A DNA stretch of 11,894 nt from DATBDM01 sp036269915. Lineage in GTDB: Bacteria; Actinomycetota; Thermoleophilia; Solirubrobacterales; Solirubrobacteraceae. Numbering within the stretch: the first letter of the stretch is position 1; the number at the start of each line of letters is the position of its first letter. The position numbers and the translations under genes are program-made. Shown piece by piece: positions 1 to 6,598 of this stretch. A model generated the notes under the pieces. The model was not told the DNA's origin, did not search any database, and saw nothing but the letters and a program-made list of their open reading frames with translations. Location of the stretch: assembly GCA_036269915.1 (NCBI GenBank), contig DATBDM010000099.1, positions 1 through 11,894 on the forward strand, given 5' to 3'.

Positions 1-1
1 C

Positions 2-154
2 GATCGGTCGATCGACGTCTACGTGCACAAGTTGCGCGTGAAGCTCGAGACCGCCCTGCCCGCGTGGTCGTTCATACACACGCACGTGGGCTTCGGCTAT
101 CGCTTCTCGCCCGAGGCTTCACACGTCTTTCACAACTCGACCACACCGCGATAA
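2..154 (+). CDS. Response regulator, OmpR/PhoB family, C-terminal fragment (5' end outside window)
   Basis: Only the end of the gene is present: 50 codons then TAA at 152-154. The visible residues are the last helix and hairpin of a winged-helix DNA-binding domain: DRSIDVYVHKLRVKLE is the recognition helix and HTHVGFGYRF the terminal beta-hairpin, both typical of Trans_reg_C domains. In this family the domain binds direct-repeat DNA after phosphorylation of an N-terminal receiver domain, which is not visible here. Over 35 aligned residues it matches the regulator at 4907-5767 at 23 positions, so the two are paralogous. Lying 57 bp upstream of pstS, it may be the PhoP/PhoB-type phosphate regulator, but that is inference. 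A short tail after GYRF (about 14 residues, ending NSTTPR) is encoded by the PHO-box-like repeats at 118-145. Confidence 0.88.
   Translation, partial: DRSIDVYVHKLRVKLETALPAWSFIHTHVGFGYRFSPEASHVFHNSTTPR
118..145 (+). promoter_or_regulatory. PHO-box-like 11-bp direct repeats upstream of pstS
   Basis: TTCACA occurs at 118-123 and again at 129-134, exactly 11 bp apart. A weaker third copy, ACCACA, lies at 140-145, again 11 bp on. Binding sites for PhoB/PhoP are direct repeats with 11-bp periodicity (GTTCACC-type units in Streptomyces, TCACAGC-type in mycobacteria), so both period and core match. A possible -10 (GATAAC, 150-155) starts 10 bp after the second 11-bp unit, similar to the PHO box to -10 spacing of PhoB-dependent promoters. 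The repeats sit inside the 3' end of the upstream regulator gene. Assignment is by pattern only. Confidence 0.65.
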
Positions 155-155
155 C
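150..155 (+). promoter_or_regulatory. Possible -10 element of the pst operon promoter
   Basis: GATAAC matches TATAAT at four of six positions. It overlaps the stop codon of the upstream response regulator and sits just downstream of the PHO-box-like repeats. If used, it gives a leader of roughly 50 nt before pstS. No convincing -35 is visible, as expected for an activator-dependent promoter. Weak on its own. Confidence 0.35.
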
Positions 156-200
156 AGGATGTGGTCGTTGCCGCGCAAGCCTGCCGCGCGACAACAAAAC

Positions 201-206
201 AAGGAG
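201..206 (+). promoter_or_regulatory. Ribosome binding site that fixes the pstS start
   Basis: AAGGAG lies 5 nt before the GTG at 212. This supports GTG 212 over the in-frame GTG at 161, which would place about 17 extra residues ahead of the lipoprotein signal peptide and has no Shine-Dalgarno. Confidence 0.8.
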
Positions 207-211
207 AGCAC

Positions 212-1324
212 GTGAAGTCCCGAATCCTCCCCACCGCCTTCGCCGCCGTTGCCCTGGCCACCGGACTCGCCGCCTGTGGCAGCGACGACAACTCGAGCAC
301 GTCCACCTCAGCGAGCTCCGGCTCCGGCGACGGCGGGTCCGTCACCGCCACCCTCAACGGCGCGGGCTCGACGTTCGCCGCCCCGATCTACCAGCAGGTC
401 GGCTCCGACCTGAAGGGCAAGGGCCTGACCATCAACTACCAGGGCGTGGGCTCCGGCGCCGGCGTGTCGCAGTTCGCGGCCGGCACCGTCGACTTCGCGG
501 GTTCTGACCCGGCGCTCACGGCCGACGACAAGGCGTCGATCAAGAAGGGTGAGTCGATCCAGATCCCGTTCGCCCTCGGCGCGATCACCGCGTCCTACAA
601 CTTGAGCGGCGTCAAGTCGGGCCTGAAGCTCGACGGCAAGACGCTGGCCGACATCTACCTCGGCAAGGTCAAGACCTGGAACGACCCCGAGATCAAGGCG
701 CAGAACTCCGGCGCGGACCTGCCGTCGACGAACATCACGGTCGTCCACCGCTCGGACTCCTCGGGCACGACGAAGGGCTTCACCGGCTTCCTCGCGGCGT
801 ACTCGCCGGAGTGGAAGAGCGGCCCGGGCGTCGACAAGGACATCAAGTGGCCGACCGGCACCGGCGCCAAGGGCAACGACGGCGTCGCCGCCGCGGTCAA
901 GCAGACCGACAACTCGATCGGCTACGTCGAAGAGGCCTACGCGCTCGCCAACGGCTTCACGTCGGCCTCGGTCAAGAACAAGTCCGGCGCCTACATCGCG
1001 CCCACGCTCGACTCCACCTCGGCGGCCGGCGAGGGCCTGACGATCCCGCCCGACCTCGGCATCTCGGCCATCGACGCGCCGGGCAAGACCGCCTACCCGA
1101 TCACCTCGCAGACCTTCATCGACACCTACAGGGACCCCTGCAAGGCGCTCGCCATGAAGGAGGGCGACGCCAAGGCGATGGGCGCGTTCCTGAAGTACAT
1201 GCTCGGCGACGGCCAGAACCAGCTCGCGCAGCTCAAGTACGCGAAGCTGCCGAGCGAGCTGCTCTCCAAGTCCCAGGACGCCGCGAGCGGCCTGACCTGC
1301 AACGGCAGCTCGATCGGAGCCTGA
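212..1324 (+). CDS. pstS: PstS, phosphate-binding lipoprotein of the Pst ABC transporter
   Basis: Extracytoplasmic high-affinity phosphate receptor that delivers inorganic phosphate to PstCA. From the GTG at 212 the product is 370 aa. The N-terminus is a lipoprotein signal: basic KSR, a hydrophobic stretch, then lipobox LAAC with Cys22 as the lipidated residue. A Ser/Gly/Thr-rich linker to about residue 43 follows. The periplasmic-binding fold carries family ligand motifs: AGSTF (51-55), GSD (97-99) and HRSDSSGTT (179-187), which in PstS proteins hold phosphate through backbone amides, Ser/Thr, Asp and Arg. Two C-terminal-half cysteines (Cys310 and Cys363) could form a disulfide outside the cell. 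It is the first gene of pstSCAB-phoU, 7 nt before pstC, with a PHO-box-like repeat upstream, so phosphate-starvation induction is likely. Confidence 0.96.
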   Translation: MKSRILPTAFAAVALATGLAACGSDDNSSTSTSASSGSGDGGSVTATLNGAGSTFAAPIYQQVGSDLKGKGLTINYQGVGSGAGVSQFAAGTVDFAGSDPALTADDKASIKKGESIQIPFALGAITASYNLSGVKSGLKLDGKTLADIYLGKVKTWNDPEIKAQNSGADLPSTNITVVHRSDSSGTTKGFTGFLAAYSPEWKSGPGVDKDIKWPTGTGAKGNDGVAAAVKQTDNSIGYVEEAYALANGFTSASVKNKSGAYIAPTLDSTSAAGEGLTIPPDLGISAIDAPGKTAYPITSQTFIDTYRDPCKALAMKEGDAKAMGAFLKYMLGDGQNQLAQLKYAKLPSELLSKSQDAASGLTCNGSSIGA

Positions 1325-1331
1325 CCTCCGC

Positions 1332-2360
1332 ATGGCCGTAGAGGCGACGACCACCTCGATGGCCGGCAGCGGCCGCTCCCCTCTGGAGCGGCCGCTGCGC
1401 GCGCGGTTCCCCGACCGGCTACTGCGCTGGGTGCTCACGGCGCTGGCCGCCGGGATCCTGTTGCTGATCGCCTTCTTCTTCGTGCGGCTGATCGTCGAGG
1501 CGAATCCCGCGCTGTCGAAGTTCGGCGTCCTCCACTTCGCGTTCGACAACGACTGGGACGTCTCGCGCTCCATCTACGGCGCGCTCCCGCTCGTCGTCGG
1601 CACGCTGATCACCTCGGCGATCGCGCTGCTCATCGGCGTCCCGATCGCCGTCGCGACCGCCGTCTACCTGACCGAGCTCGCGCCGCGCCGCGTGCGCGGG
1701 CCGCTGACCGTGCTCGTCGAGCTGCTCGCGGCGGTGCCGTCGGTCGTCTACGGCCTCTGGGGCGTGTTCGTCCTGATCCCGAAGCTAAAGCCCGCGGAGG
1801 CCTGGTTCGGCCGCACCTTCGACTTCATCCCCTTCGTCGGCGCCGATGTCGCCGGCCCCAACTACTTCATCGCGGGCCTGATCCTGGCGATCATGATCCT
1901 GCCGATCGTCTCGGCGATCAGCCGCGAGGTCCTCGCGACCGTCCCGGTGGGCGACAAGGAGGCCGCGCTCGCCCTCGGCGCCACGCGCTGGGAGATGATC
2001 CGCATCGCCGTGCTGCCCTACTCGCGGGCCGGCATCACCGGCGCCGCGATGCTCGGCCTCGGCCGCGCGATCGGCGAGACGATCGCGGTCACGCTGGTGA
2101 TCGGCAACGCCCCGCAGATCGGCGGCACGATCTTCGAGCAGGGCTACACGCTCGCGGCGGTGATCGCGAACGAGTTCGGCGAGGCCGCGAACAACCCGCT
2201 CCACCGCGCGGCGCTGATCGCCGCCGGGCTCGTGCTGTTCGTGCTGACGCTGCTCGTCAACGTCCTCGCCCGCGCCTTCGTCGTGCGCGGGCAGCGCAAG
2301 CGCGCCGGCGGCCCCGCCCAGGGCCAGGCGGCGATCGCGGCGGGAGGCCCGCCGGTATGA
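1332..2360 (+). CDS. pstC: PstC, phosphate ABC transporter permease
   Basis: One of the two membrane subunits forming the phosphate channel; it pairs with PstA and is driven by PstB. The product is 342 aa with a cytoplasmic N-terminal segment of about 30 residues, a first membrane helix around 33-54, and a binding-protein-dependent transport (BPD_transp_1) core from about residue 87. The EAA loop that contacts the ATPase is clear at 210-229 (EAALALGATRW, then IAVLP), followed by the PstC-type GRAIGETIAVTLVIGN at 244-259. The C-terminal end is a short Arg/Ala/Gly-rich cytoplasmic tail. The ATG at 1332 is 7 nt after the pstS stop with only a weak GGAG at 1316-1319. An in-frame ATG at 1359 is a possible alternative start. 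The stop overlaps the pstA start by 4 nt. Confidence 0.95.
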   Translation: MAVEATTTSMAGSGRSPLERPLRARFPDRLLRWVLTALAAGILLLIAFFFVRLIVEANPALSKFGVLHFAFDNDWDVSRSIYGALPLVVGTLITSAIALLIGVPIAVATAVYLTELAPRRVRGPLTVLVELLAAVPSVVYGLWGVFVLIPKLKPAEAWFGRTFDFIPFVGADVAGPNYFIAGLILAIMILPIVSAISREVLATVPVGDKEAALALGATRWEMIRIAVLPYSRAGITGAAMLGLGRAIGETIAVTLVIGNAPQIGGTIFEQGYTLAAVIANEFGEAANNPLHRAALIAAGLVLFVLTLLVNVLARAFVVRGQRKRAGGPAQGQAAIAAGGPPV

Positions 2361-3229
2361 GCGCCATGTCCGTCCTCGCCCCGATCTCCGGCCGGCGCCG
2401 CCGCAAGGACAAGGTCGCGCGCGCCCTGCTGCTCACCGCGACGCTGATCGCGCTCGTCCCGCTCGTGCTCGTCATCTACTACCTGCTCAAGCGCGGGCTC
2501 GGGGCGATCTCCTGGCACTTCTTCACCTCGGACCCGACGGGCGCCTTCATCGGCGACCCGGGCGGGATCAAGTCCGCGATCCTCGGCACCATCGAGATGG
2601 TCGCGCTGGCGACGCTGATCTCGGTGCCGATCGGCATCGGCGTCGCGCTCTACCTCGTCGAGTACGGCCGCGACAGCAAGTTCGCGAGCGTCGTGCGCTA
2701 CTTCGTCGACGTGATGACCGGCGTCCCGTCGATCGTCTTCGGCCTGTTCGTCTACATCGTCCTGGTGATCGGCTCGCTCGGCTCGGGCTACGCGGCCTGG
2801 AAGGGCGCGATCGCCCTGTCGCTGCTGATGCTGCCGGTGATCACGCGCTCGTCGGAGGTCGTGCTGCTGCTCGTGCCGGACTCGCTGCGCGAGGCCGCGC
2901 TCGCGCTCGGGGCGCCGCGCTGGCGGATCGTGTTCCGGATCGTGCTCCCGAGCGCGCTGCCCGGCCTCGTCACCGGCTCGCTGCTCGCCGTCGCCCGTGC
3001 GGCCGGCGAGACCGCGCCACTGCTGTTCACCGCCGCGATCGTCTTCGGGACCAGCTTCAACCTGAGCGATCGCATGAACTCGATGCCCATCCAGATCTTC
3101 AACGACGTCGGACAGGCGTCGGACGTGCTCGTCCAGCGCGCCTGGGGTGCGGCACTGACCCTCGTCGTGATGGTCCTCCTTCTCACCCTCGTCGCCCGCC
3201 TCGTCGCGCGCAGGAGCCGATTCACATGA
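2357..3229 (+). CDS. pstA: PstA, phosphate ABC transporter permease
   Basis: Second membrane subunit of the phosphate transporter, partner of PstC. The product is 290 aa. A basic N-terminus (RRRRKDK, 13-19) precedes the first helix at about 22-44. The BPD_transp_1 core starts near residue 76 and shows the VTGVPSIVFGLF-type segment (TGVPSIVFGL, 121-130), the EAA loop at 179-198 (EAALALGAPRW, then RIVLP), and the PstA signature GETAPLLFTA at 217-226. The start is set by ATGA overlap with the pstC stop (2357-2360) and a good Shine-Dalgarno GGGAGG at 2342-2347, 9 nt upstream. It ends in a 4-nt ATGA overlap with pstB. The length is typical for the family. Nothing unusual is seen. Confidence 0.95.
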   Translation: MSAMSVLAPISGRRRRKDKVARALLLTATLIALVPLVLVIYYLLKRGLGAISWHFFTSDPTGAFIGDPGGIKSAILGTIEMVALATLISVPIGIGVALYLVEYGRDSKFASVVRYFVDVMTGVPSIVFGLFVYIVLVIGSLGSGYAAWKGAIALSLLMLPVITRSSEVVLLLVPDSLREAALALGAPRWRIVFRIVLPSALPGLVTGSLLAVARAAGETAPLLFTAAIVFGTSFNLSDRMNSMPIQIFNDVGQASDVLVQRAWGAALTLVVMVLLLTLVARLVARRSRFT

Positions 3230-4101
3230 GCCCCGAACCCGTCCGTTCCCGCGAGCAGCAGCGGGCCACCCGCGCCGAGCCCGCCCCCAACGGCTCCGCT
3301 GCCCCGAAGGCCGAGCCCCGCGCGCCGCGCGCGACGGCGGGCAGCGACGGCCGCACGGTCCGGCTCGAGGGGCTCCGCGCCTTCTACGGCGACGCCGAGG
3401 CGGTCAAGGGCGTCTCGCTCGAGTACGAGGCCAACCGCGTGACCGCGATGATCGGGCCGTCGGGCTGCGGCAAGTCGACGCTCGTGCGCTGCATCAACCG
3501 CATGCACGAGGAGATCCCCGGCGCGCACGCCGAGGGCACGGTCAGGCTCGACGACGCCGACATCTACGACGAGGCGGTCGACGTCGTCGCGGTCCGCCGG
3601 GTGGTCGGCATGGTCTTCCAGAAGCCGAACCCGTTCCCGACGATGTCGATCTTCGACAACGTGGCCGCGGGCCTGCGCCTCACCGGCCGGCGCGGCGGCG
3701 ACCTCAAGGAGCGCGTCGAGCGCTCGCTGCGCGGCGCCGGGCTGTGGGAGGAGGTCAAGGATCGCCTCAACTCGCCGGGCATCGGCCTGTCCGGGGGCCA
3801 GCAGCAGCGCCTCTGCATCGCGCGCACGATCGCCGTCGAGCCCGAGGTGATCCTGATGGACGAGCCCTGCTCGGCTCTCGACCCGGTCGCGACGCTCAAG
3901 ATCGAGGAGCTCATCGACGAGCTCAAGCGCGACTATACGATCGTGATCGTCACCCACAACATGCAGCAGGCGGCGCGCGTGGCCGACAAGACAGCGTTCA
4001 TGCTCAGCGGCGAGCTCGTCGAGTTCGCCGAGACCCACACGATCTTCACGAACCCGAGCGACTCCCGGACGGAGGAGTACGTGACGGGCAAGTTCGGCTA
4101 G
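3226..4101 (+). CDS. pstB: PstB, phosphate ABC transporter ATPase
   Basis: Cytoplasmic ATPase that powers phosphate import through PstCA. The product is 291 aa. All nucleotide-binding motifs are intact: Walker A GPSGCGKST (77-85), Q-loop Gln132 within FQKPNPFPTMSIFDN (PstB-typical), signature LSGGQ (188-192), Walker B VILMDEP (208-214) with catalytic Glu213, D-loop SALDP (216-220) and switch His244. It is longer than the usual PstB (around 250-260 aa) because of an N-terminal extension of about 44 residues rich in Ala, Pro and Arg, with no recognisable fold. The start is supported by the 4-nt overlap with pstA and AGGAG at 3212-3216, 9 nt upstream, so the extension appears genuine. phoU begins 4 nt after the stop. 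Confidence 0.97.
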   Translation: MSPEPVRSREQQRATRAEPAPNGSAAPKAEPRAPRATAGSDGRTVRLEGLRAFYGDAEAVKGVSLEYEANRVTAMIGPSGCGKSTLVRCINRMHEEIPGAHAEGTVRLDDADIYDEAVDVVAVRRVVGMVFQKPNPFPTMSIFDNVAAGLRLTGRRGGDLKERVERSLRGAGLWEEVKDRLNSPGIGLSGGQQQRLCIARTIAVEPEVILMDEPCSALDPVATLKIEELIDELKRDYTIVIVTHNMQQAARVADKTAFMLSGELVEFAETHTIFTNPSDSRTEEYVTGKFG

Positions 4102-4105
4102 CCCG

Positions 4106-4783
4106 ATGGCCGGCAGCGCGCGAGCGCACTTCCGCGAGGAGCTCCACGGGCTCGAGGTCCAGGCGCTCGGGGCGCTGGACATGGTGGTCACGGCGCTCGA
4201 CCGCGTCCTGGAAGCCCTGCGCCACCAGGACATCGAGCTGGCCGCGATCGTGGTCAACGACGACGACCGCATCGACGGGCGCTACCTCGAGGTCCACCAG
4301 GGGATCCTCTCCCTGCTGGCGCTGCAGGCCCCGGTGGCGAGCGACCTGCGCACGGTCGCGGCGCTGCTGCACGTGATCAAGGCCGCGGAGCGCATGGGCG
4401 ACCAGTGCGTGAACATCGCCAAGCTCCTGCCCGTGGTGGGCTACGAGCCGCCGCTCGACCCGGCGCTGCAGGAGAAGATCATGCGCATGGGCACGCTCGC
4501 GCGCTCCGAGGTCTCGCAGGCCAAGCAGGCGTTCGAGCTGCGCGACGTCGACGTCGCGGAGGACCTCGTGCGCCAGGACGCCGAGGTCAACAAGCTCAAC
4601 CGCGAGGTCTTCCGGATGGCCGTGGAGATGGGCACCGACGCCGACCGGCGAGAGTGGGCGATGACGATGACGCACGTCGCGCGGGCGATCGAGCGCATCG
4701 GCGACAACGCCGTCGACATCGGCGAGCAGGTCGCGTTCGTGGTCACGGGGCTCTTCCGCGAGTTCTCCGACGCCTCGCACTGA
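4106..4783 (+). CDS. phoU: PhoU, phosphate signalling and transport regulator
   Basis: Cytoplasmic regulator that in other bacteria connects Pst transporter state to the phosphate-sensing kinase and restrains Pst uptake. The product is 225 aa, standard for the family, with two PhoU three-helix repeats. Each repeat carries the expected acidic metal-binding motif E-x-x-x-D: ERMGD (95-99) in the first and ERIGD (196-200) continuing to Asp204 in the second. It is all alpha-helical with no membrane segment. The start ATG at 4106 lacks a clear Shine-Dalgarno and is probably translated by coupling, since the pstB stop is only 4 nt upstream. It is the last gene of the pst operon. A 123-bp gap follows with no convincing intrinsic terminator. 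Confidence 0.95.
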   Translation: MAGSARAHFREELHGLEVQALGALDMVVTALDRVLEALRHQDIELAAIVVNDDDRIDGRYLEVHQGILSLLALQAPVASDLRTVAALLHVIKAAERMGDQCVNIAKLLPVVGYEPPLDPALQEKIMRMGTLARSEVSQAKQAFELRDVDVAEDLVRQDAEVNKLNREVFRMAVEMGTDADRREWAMTMTHVARAIERIGDNAVDIGEQVAFVVTGLFREFSDASH

Positions 4784-4891
4784 CTTTCGGACTTCCCGGA
4801 GCGAGCGGGGTCTTCGTGCCGGGCGTCAAGGCCATGTGACCAGGCTGTTACCGCAGGCAGGAGCGGATGTCACGCCGGCGTCGCGGATACG

Positions 4892-4897
4892 TATGCT
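4892..4897 (+). promoter_or_regulatory. -10 element of a leaderless promoter for the response regulator at 4907
   Basis: TATGCT ends 9 nt before the ATG at 4907, so transcription would start at or within a few nt of the start codon. No Shine-Dalgarno is present. A partial -35 (GTCACG, 4869-4874) sits at the optimal 17-bp spacing. This suggests the regulator has its own promoter independent of the pst operon. Confidence 0.5.
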
Positions 4898-4906
4898 GAT
4901 CCAGAC

Positions 4907-5767
4907 ATGACGACGAGCTACGCCCCAGAAGGGCAGCGGCGCACCGGCGCCGGAGGTCAGGCCCCGATCCGCCTGGCCGTCCTCGACTCCGACACCGGCT
5001 TTCTGCAGGTGCTCGGCAAGCGGCTGGAGAACGCGGGGTGGCAGCACCGCGTCCTGGCGTCCCCCGTGCCGCTCGACGCGATGGTCTCCATGCGGCTCAA
5101 CGCCGTGGTCGTCGACCTGGCGATCCTCGGACCGCAGGCCTGGACCTACCTCGAGAAGCTCTGCGAGCGGCTTCCGCACCTCGGCGTGGTGGTCTGCACG
5201 GGCCAGTCGAGCGTCGCCCAGCGCGTCCGCGGGCTGCGGCTCGGCGCCGACGACTGGGTCACCAAGCCCTGCCATCCCGAGGAGCTGATCGCGCGCGTCG
5301 AGGCCGTCGTGCGGCGCCGCAAGCGCGCCGAGGCCCGCGTGGACGACACGCCGGTCTCCGTCGGCGAGGTCGAGATCCGCGCCGACCAGTTCCAGGCCTT
5401 CGTCCACGGCGTCTCGGCCGACCTCACCCGGCGCGAGTTCGAGCTGATCCAACTGCTCGCCGACGCCGAGGGACAGGTGCTCCCGCGCGAGGCGATCTAC
5501 CAGCGCGTCTGGGGCTACGCGATGGTCCACGGCGACCGCTCGGTCGACGTCTTCGTGCGCAAGCTGCGCCAGAAGCTCGAGCGCGTCTCGCCGGACTGGC
5601 GCTACATCCACACGCACTTCGGGATCGGCTATCGCTTCGCGGCGGAGCCGGTGGCCGAGGAGGCGGTGCCCGCGGGCGAGCCTGTCGCGGCCCCGGCGCC
5701 CGTCGCGCCGCCCGCGCCCGAGCCGGTCGCGGACGAGCCGCTCGCCGTGCCCGCCGGTCGCTCCTAG
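4907..5767 (+). CDS. Two-component response regulator, OmpR/PhoB family
   Basis: DNA-binding response regulator, 286 aa. The receiver domain spans about 21-137. Phosphoacceptor Asp70 follows the VVV strand, acidic-pocket residues are Asp27 and Asp29 (LDSD rather than the usual adjacent pair), the switch Thr is Thr98 and the conserved Lys is Lys120 (VTKP). The winged-helix Trans_reg_C domain is about 150-245, ending in IHTHFGIGYRF. A Pro/Ala/Glu-rich tail of about 40 residues follows and looks disordered. The DNA-binding end is closely related to the partial regulator at 2-154. Position directly after phoU suggests a role in phosphate signalling, possibly as PhoB/PhoP, but the flanking paralog is an equal candidate. 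No histidine kinase lies in the window. The ATG lacks a Shine-Dalgarno and appears leaderless. Confidence 0.93.
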   Translation: MTTSYAPEGQRRTGAGGQAPIRLAVLDSDTGFLQVLGKRLENAGWQHRVLASPVPLDAMVSMRLNAVVVDLAILGPQAWTYLEKLCERLPHLGVVVCTGQSSVAQRVRGLRLGADDWVTKPCHPEELIARVEAVVRRRKRAEARVDDTPVSVGEVEIRADQFQAFVHGVSADLTRREFELIQLLADAEGQVLPREAIYQRVWGYAMVHGDRSVDVFVRKLRQKLERVSPDWRYIHTHFGIGYRFAAEPVAEEAVPAGEPVAAPAPVAPPAPEPVADEPLAVPAGRS

Positions 5768-5780
5768 GACGCGGCGCGGC

Positions 5781-5786
5781 TATCGT
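5781..5786 (+). promoter_or_regulatory. -10 element of a possible leaderless promoter for the membrane protein at 5795
   Basis: TATCGT (TANNNT class) ends 8 nt before GTG 5795. No Shine-Dalgarno and no good -35 are seen. It lies 13 nt after the stop of the response regulator, so readthrough transcription is also possible. Confidence 0.4.
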
Positions 5787-5794
5787 TGGGATCC

Positions 5795-6160
5795 GTGGGT
5801 CCCGACACCGGCAAGCACCTGCGCAACATCGCGATCATCGTCGCTCTCGCGCTGATCGTCTGGCTCGTTCCGGGCGGCGCGCGCGCGAGCGTCACAGTCT
5901 CGAACGTCCTCGGCCTGATCTTCGCCGCGGGCTTCGTGTTCTTCGGCTACCGCTTCTACATGGAGCACCGCGAGGAGATCCTCGGCCTCGAGGATCGTCA
6001 GCGCGGGATCCTCTACGCGTCGCTGACGCTGATCGCGATCGCGCTGATCGGCACGCAGCGGATGTGGAACACGGGCGGCGGCGCGATCCTGTGGCTGGCG
6101 CTGATCGGCCTCGCCTGCTGGGGGATCTACACGGTGTTCCGCGCCTGGCGCGCGTACTAG
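5795..6160 (+). CDS. Small four-helix integral membrane protein, unknown function
   Basis: I do not recognise a family. The product is 121 aa from GTG 5795. A TTG at 5786 would add three residues, but it starts on the last base of the putative -10. Four hydrophobic stretches are visible: IAIIVALALIVWLVPG, VLGLIFAAGFVFFGYRF, ILYASLTLIAIALIG and ILWLALIGLACWGIY. Between the second and third lies a charged loop (MEHREEILGLEDRQRG) that is the only substantial soluble segment. The short basic/aromatic C-terminus ends RAWRAY. It is followed with no gap by the NTF2-like gene at 6161 (TAG directly followed by GTG), so the two are probably cotranscribed. Coding is supported by the alternating helix pattern and the lack of a competing frame. 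Confidence 0.72.
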   Translation: MGPDTGKHLRNIAIIVALALIVWLVPGGARASVTVSNVLGLIFAAGFVFFGYRFYMEHREEILGLEDRQRGILYASLTLIAIALIGTQRMWNTGGGAILWLALIGLACWGIYTVFRAWRAY

Positions 6161-6562
6161 GTGGCCTCCGAGCCCGCGGAGATCGCCGCCGCGGCGATCG
6201 GCGCGCTGATCGCCGGGCTGCGCGCGCGTGACCTCGAGGCCGCGCTGTCGGTCTTCGAGCCGGACGGCGCGCTGTTCGGGTCGGAGTCGACGGAGCGTGC
6301 CGTCGGCCTCGCCGAGCTGCGCGCGCTGCTCGAGGGGATCCTGAGCGGCCCCTGGACGATCGGCTGGGAGTGGGAGGACGGCGCGATCGTCGCCGGCCGG
6401 GACGGCGACGTGGCGTGGTTCGCCGCGCCGTGCGTGGCGCGGCTGGTGTCCGGCGACGGCGAGCGGACCTTGCCGTACCGGCTGTCGGGCGTCCTGCGCC
6501 GCGGCGCCGACGACGGGACCTGGCGCTTCGCGCTGTTCAACGGCGCCGAGCCCGCCGACTGA
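6161..6562 (+). CDS. NTF2/SnoaL-like fold protein, unknown function
   Basis: The protein is 133 aa and resembles the SnoaL_3/DUF4440 branch of the NTF2-like superfamily. It has an N-terminal helix pair with the typical RDLEAALSVFEPDGALFGS pattern, a helix around GLAELRALLEGI, then beta strands including WEWEDGAIV, GDVAWFAA, YRLSGVLRR and WRFALFNGAEPA, the last a common ending in SnoaL-like proteins. Such folds bind small hydrophobic ligands or act as enzymes or dimerisation modules, and the sequence does not indicate which. The GTG start directly follows the TAG of the membrane-protein gene, with no Shine-Dalgarno, implying translational coupling. An 87-bp gap follows before the tad-like operon. 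Confidence 0.72.
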   Translation: MASEPAEIAAAAIGALIAGLRARDLEAALSVFEPDGALFGSESTERAVGLAELRALLEGILSGPWTIGWEWEDGAIVAGRDGDVAWFAAPCVARLVSGDGERTLPYRLSGVLRRGADDGTWRFALFNGAEPAD

Positions 6563-6598
6563 CGCGGTCGCACTTCCGCGCGCCTTTCGGCACGCAAT

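Noticed and set aside
169..189. TGCCGCGC direct repeat (169-176 and 182-189) as an extra PHO-box unit
   Set aside because: Spacing is 13 bp and the core does not resemble TTCAC; probably chance GC-rich repetition.
161..211. Upstream GTG start for pstS
   Set aside because: Would put 17 residues before the signal peptide; the GTG at 212 has AAGGAG at 5-nt spacing and begins a standard lipoprotein signal.
308..1573. Long minus-strand open frame (421 codons) opposite pstS and pstC
   Set aside because: Arg/Gly/Asp-rich low-complexity product with no motifs; it is antisense to pstS and pstC, which have clear family motifs. A typical artefact of very high GC.
2788..4272. Minus-strand open frame (494 codons) opposite pstA, pstB and phoU
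   Set aside because: No recognisable domain, biased composition, and fully overlaps three well-supported genes.
4784..4830. Terminator after phoU
   Set aside because: Only a 4-bp CCCG/CGGG stem and no U-tract; not distinguishable from background in such GC-rich DNA.
5038..6231. Plus-strand open frame (397 codons) overlapping the response regulator and membrane protein
   Set aside because: Arg/Ala-rich out-of-frame shadow; the overlapping frames carry receiver, winged-helix and membrane-helix patterns.
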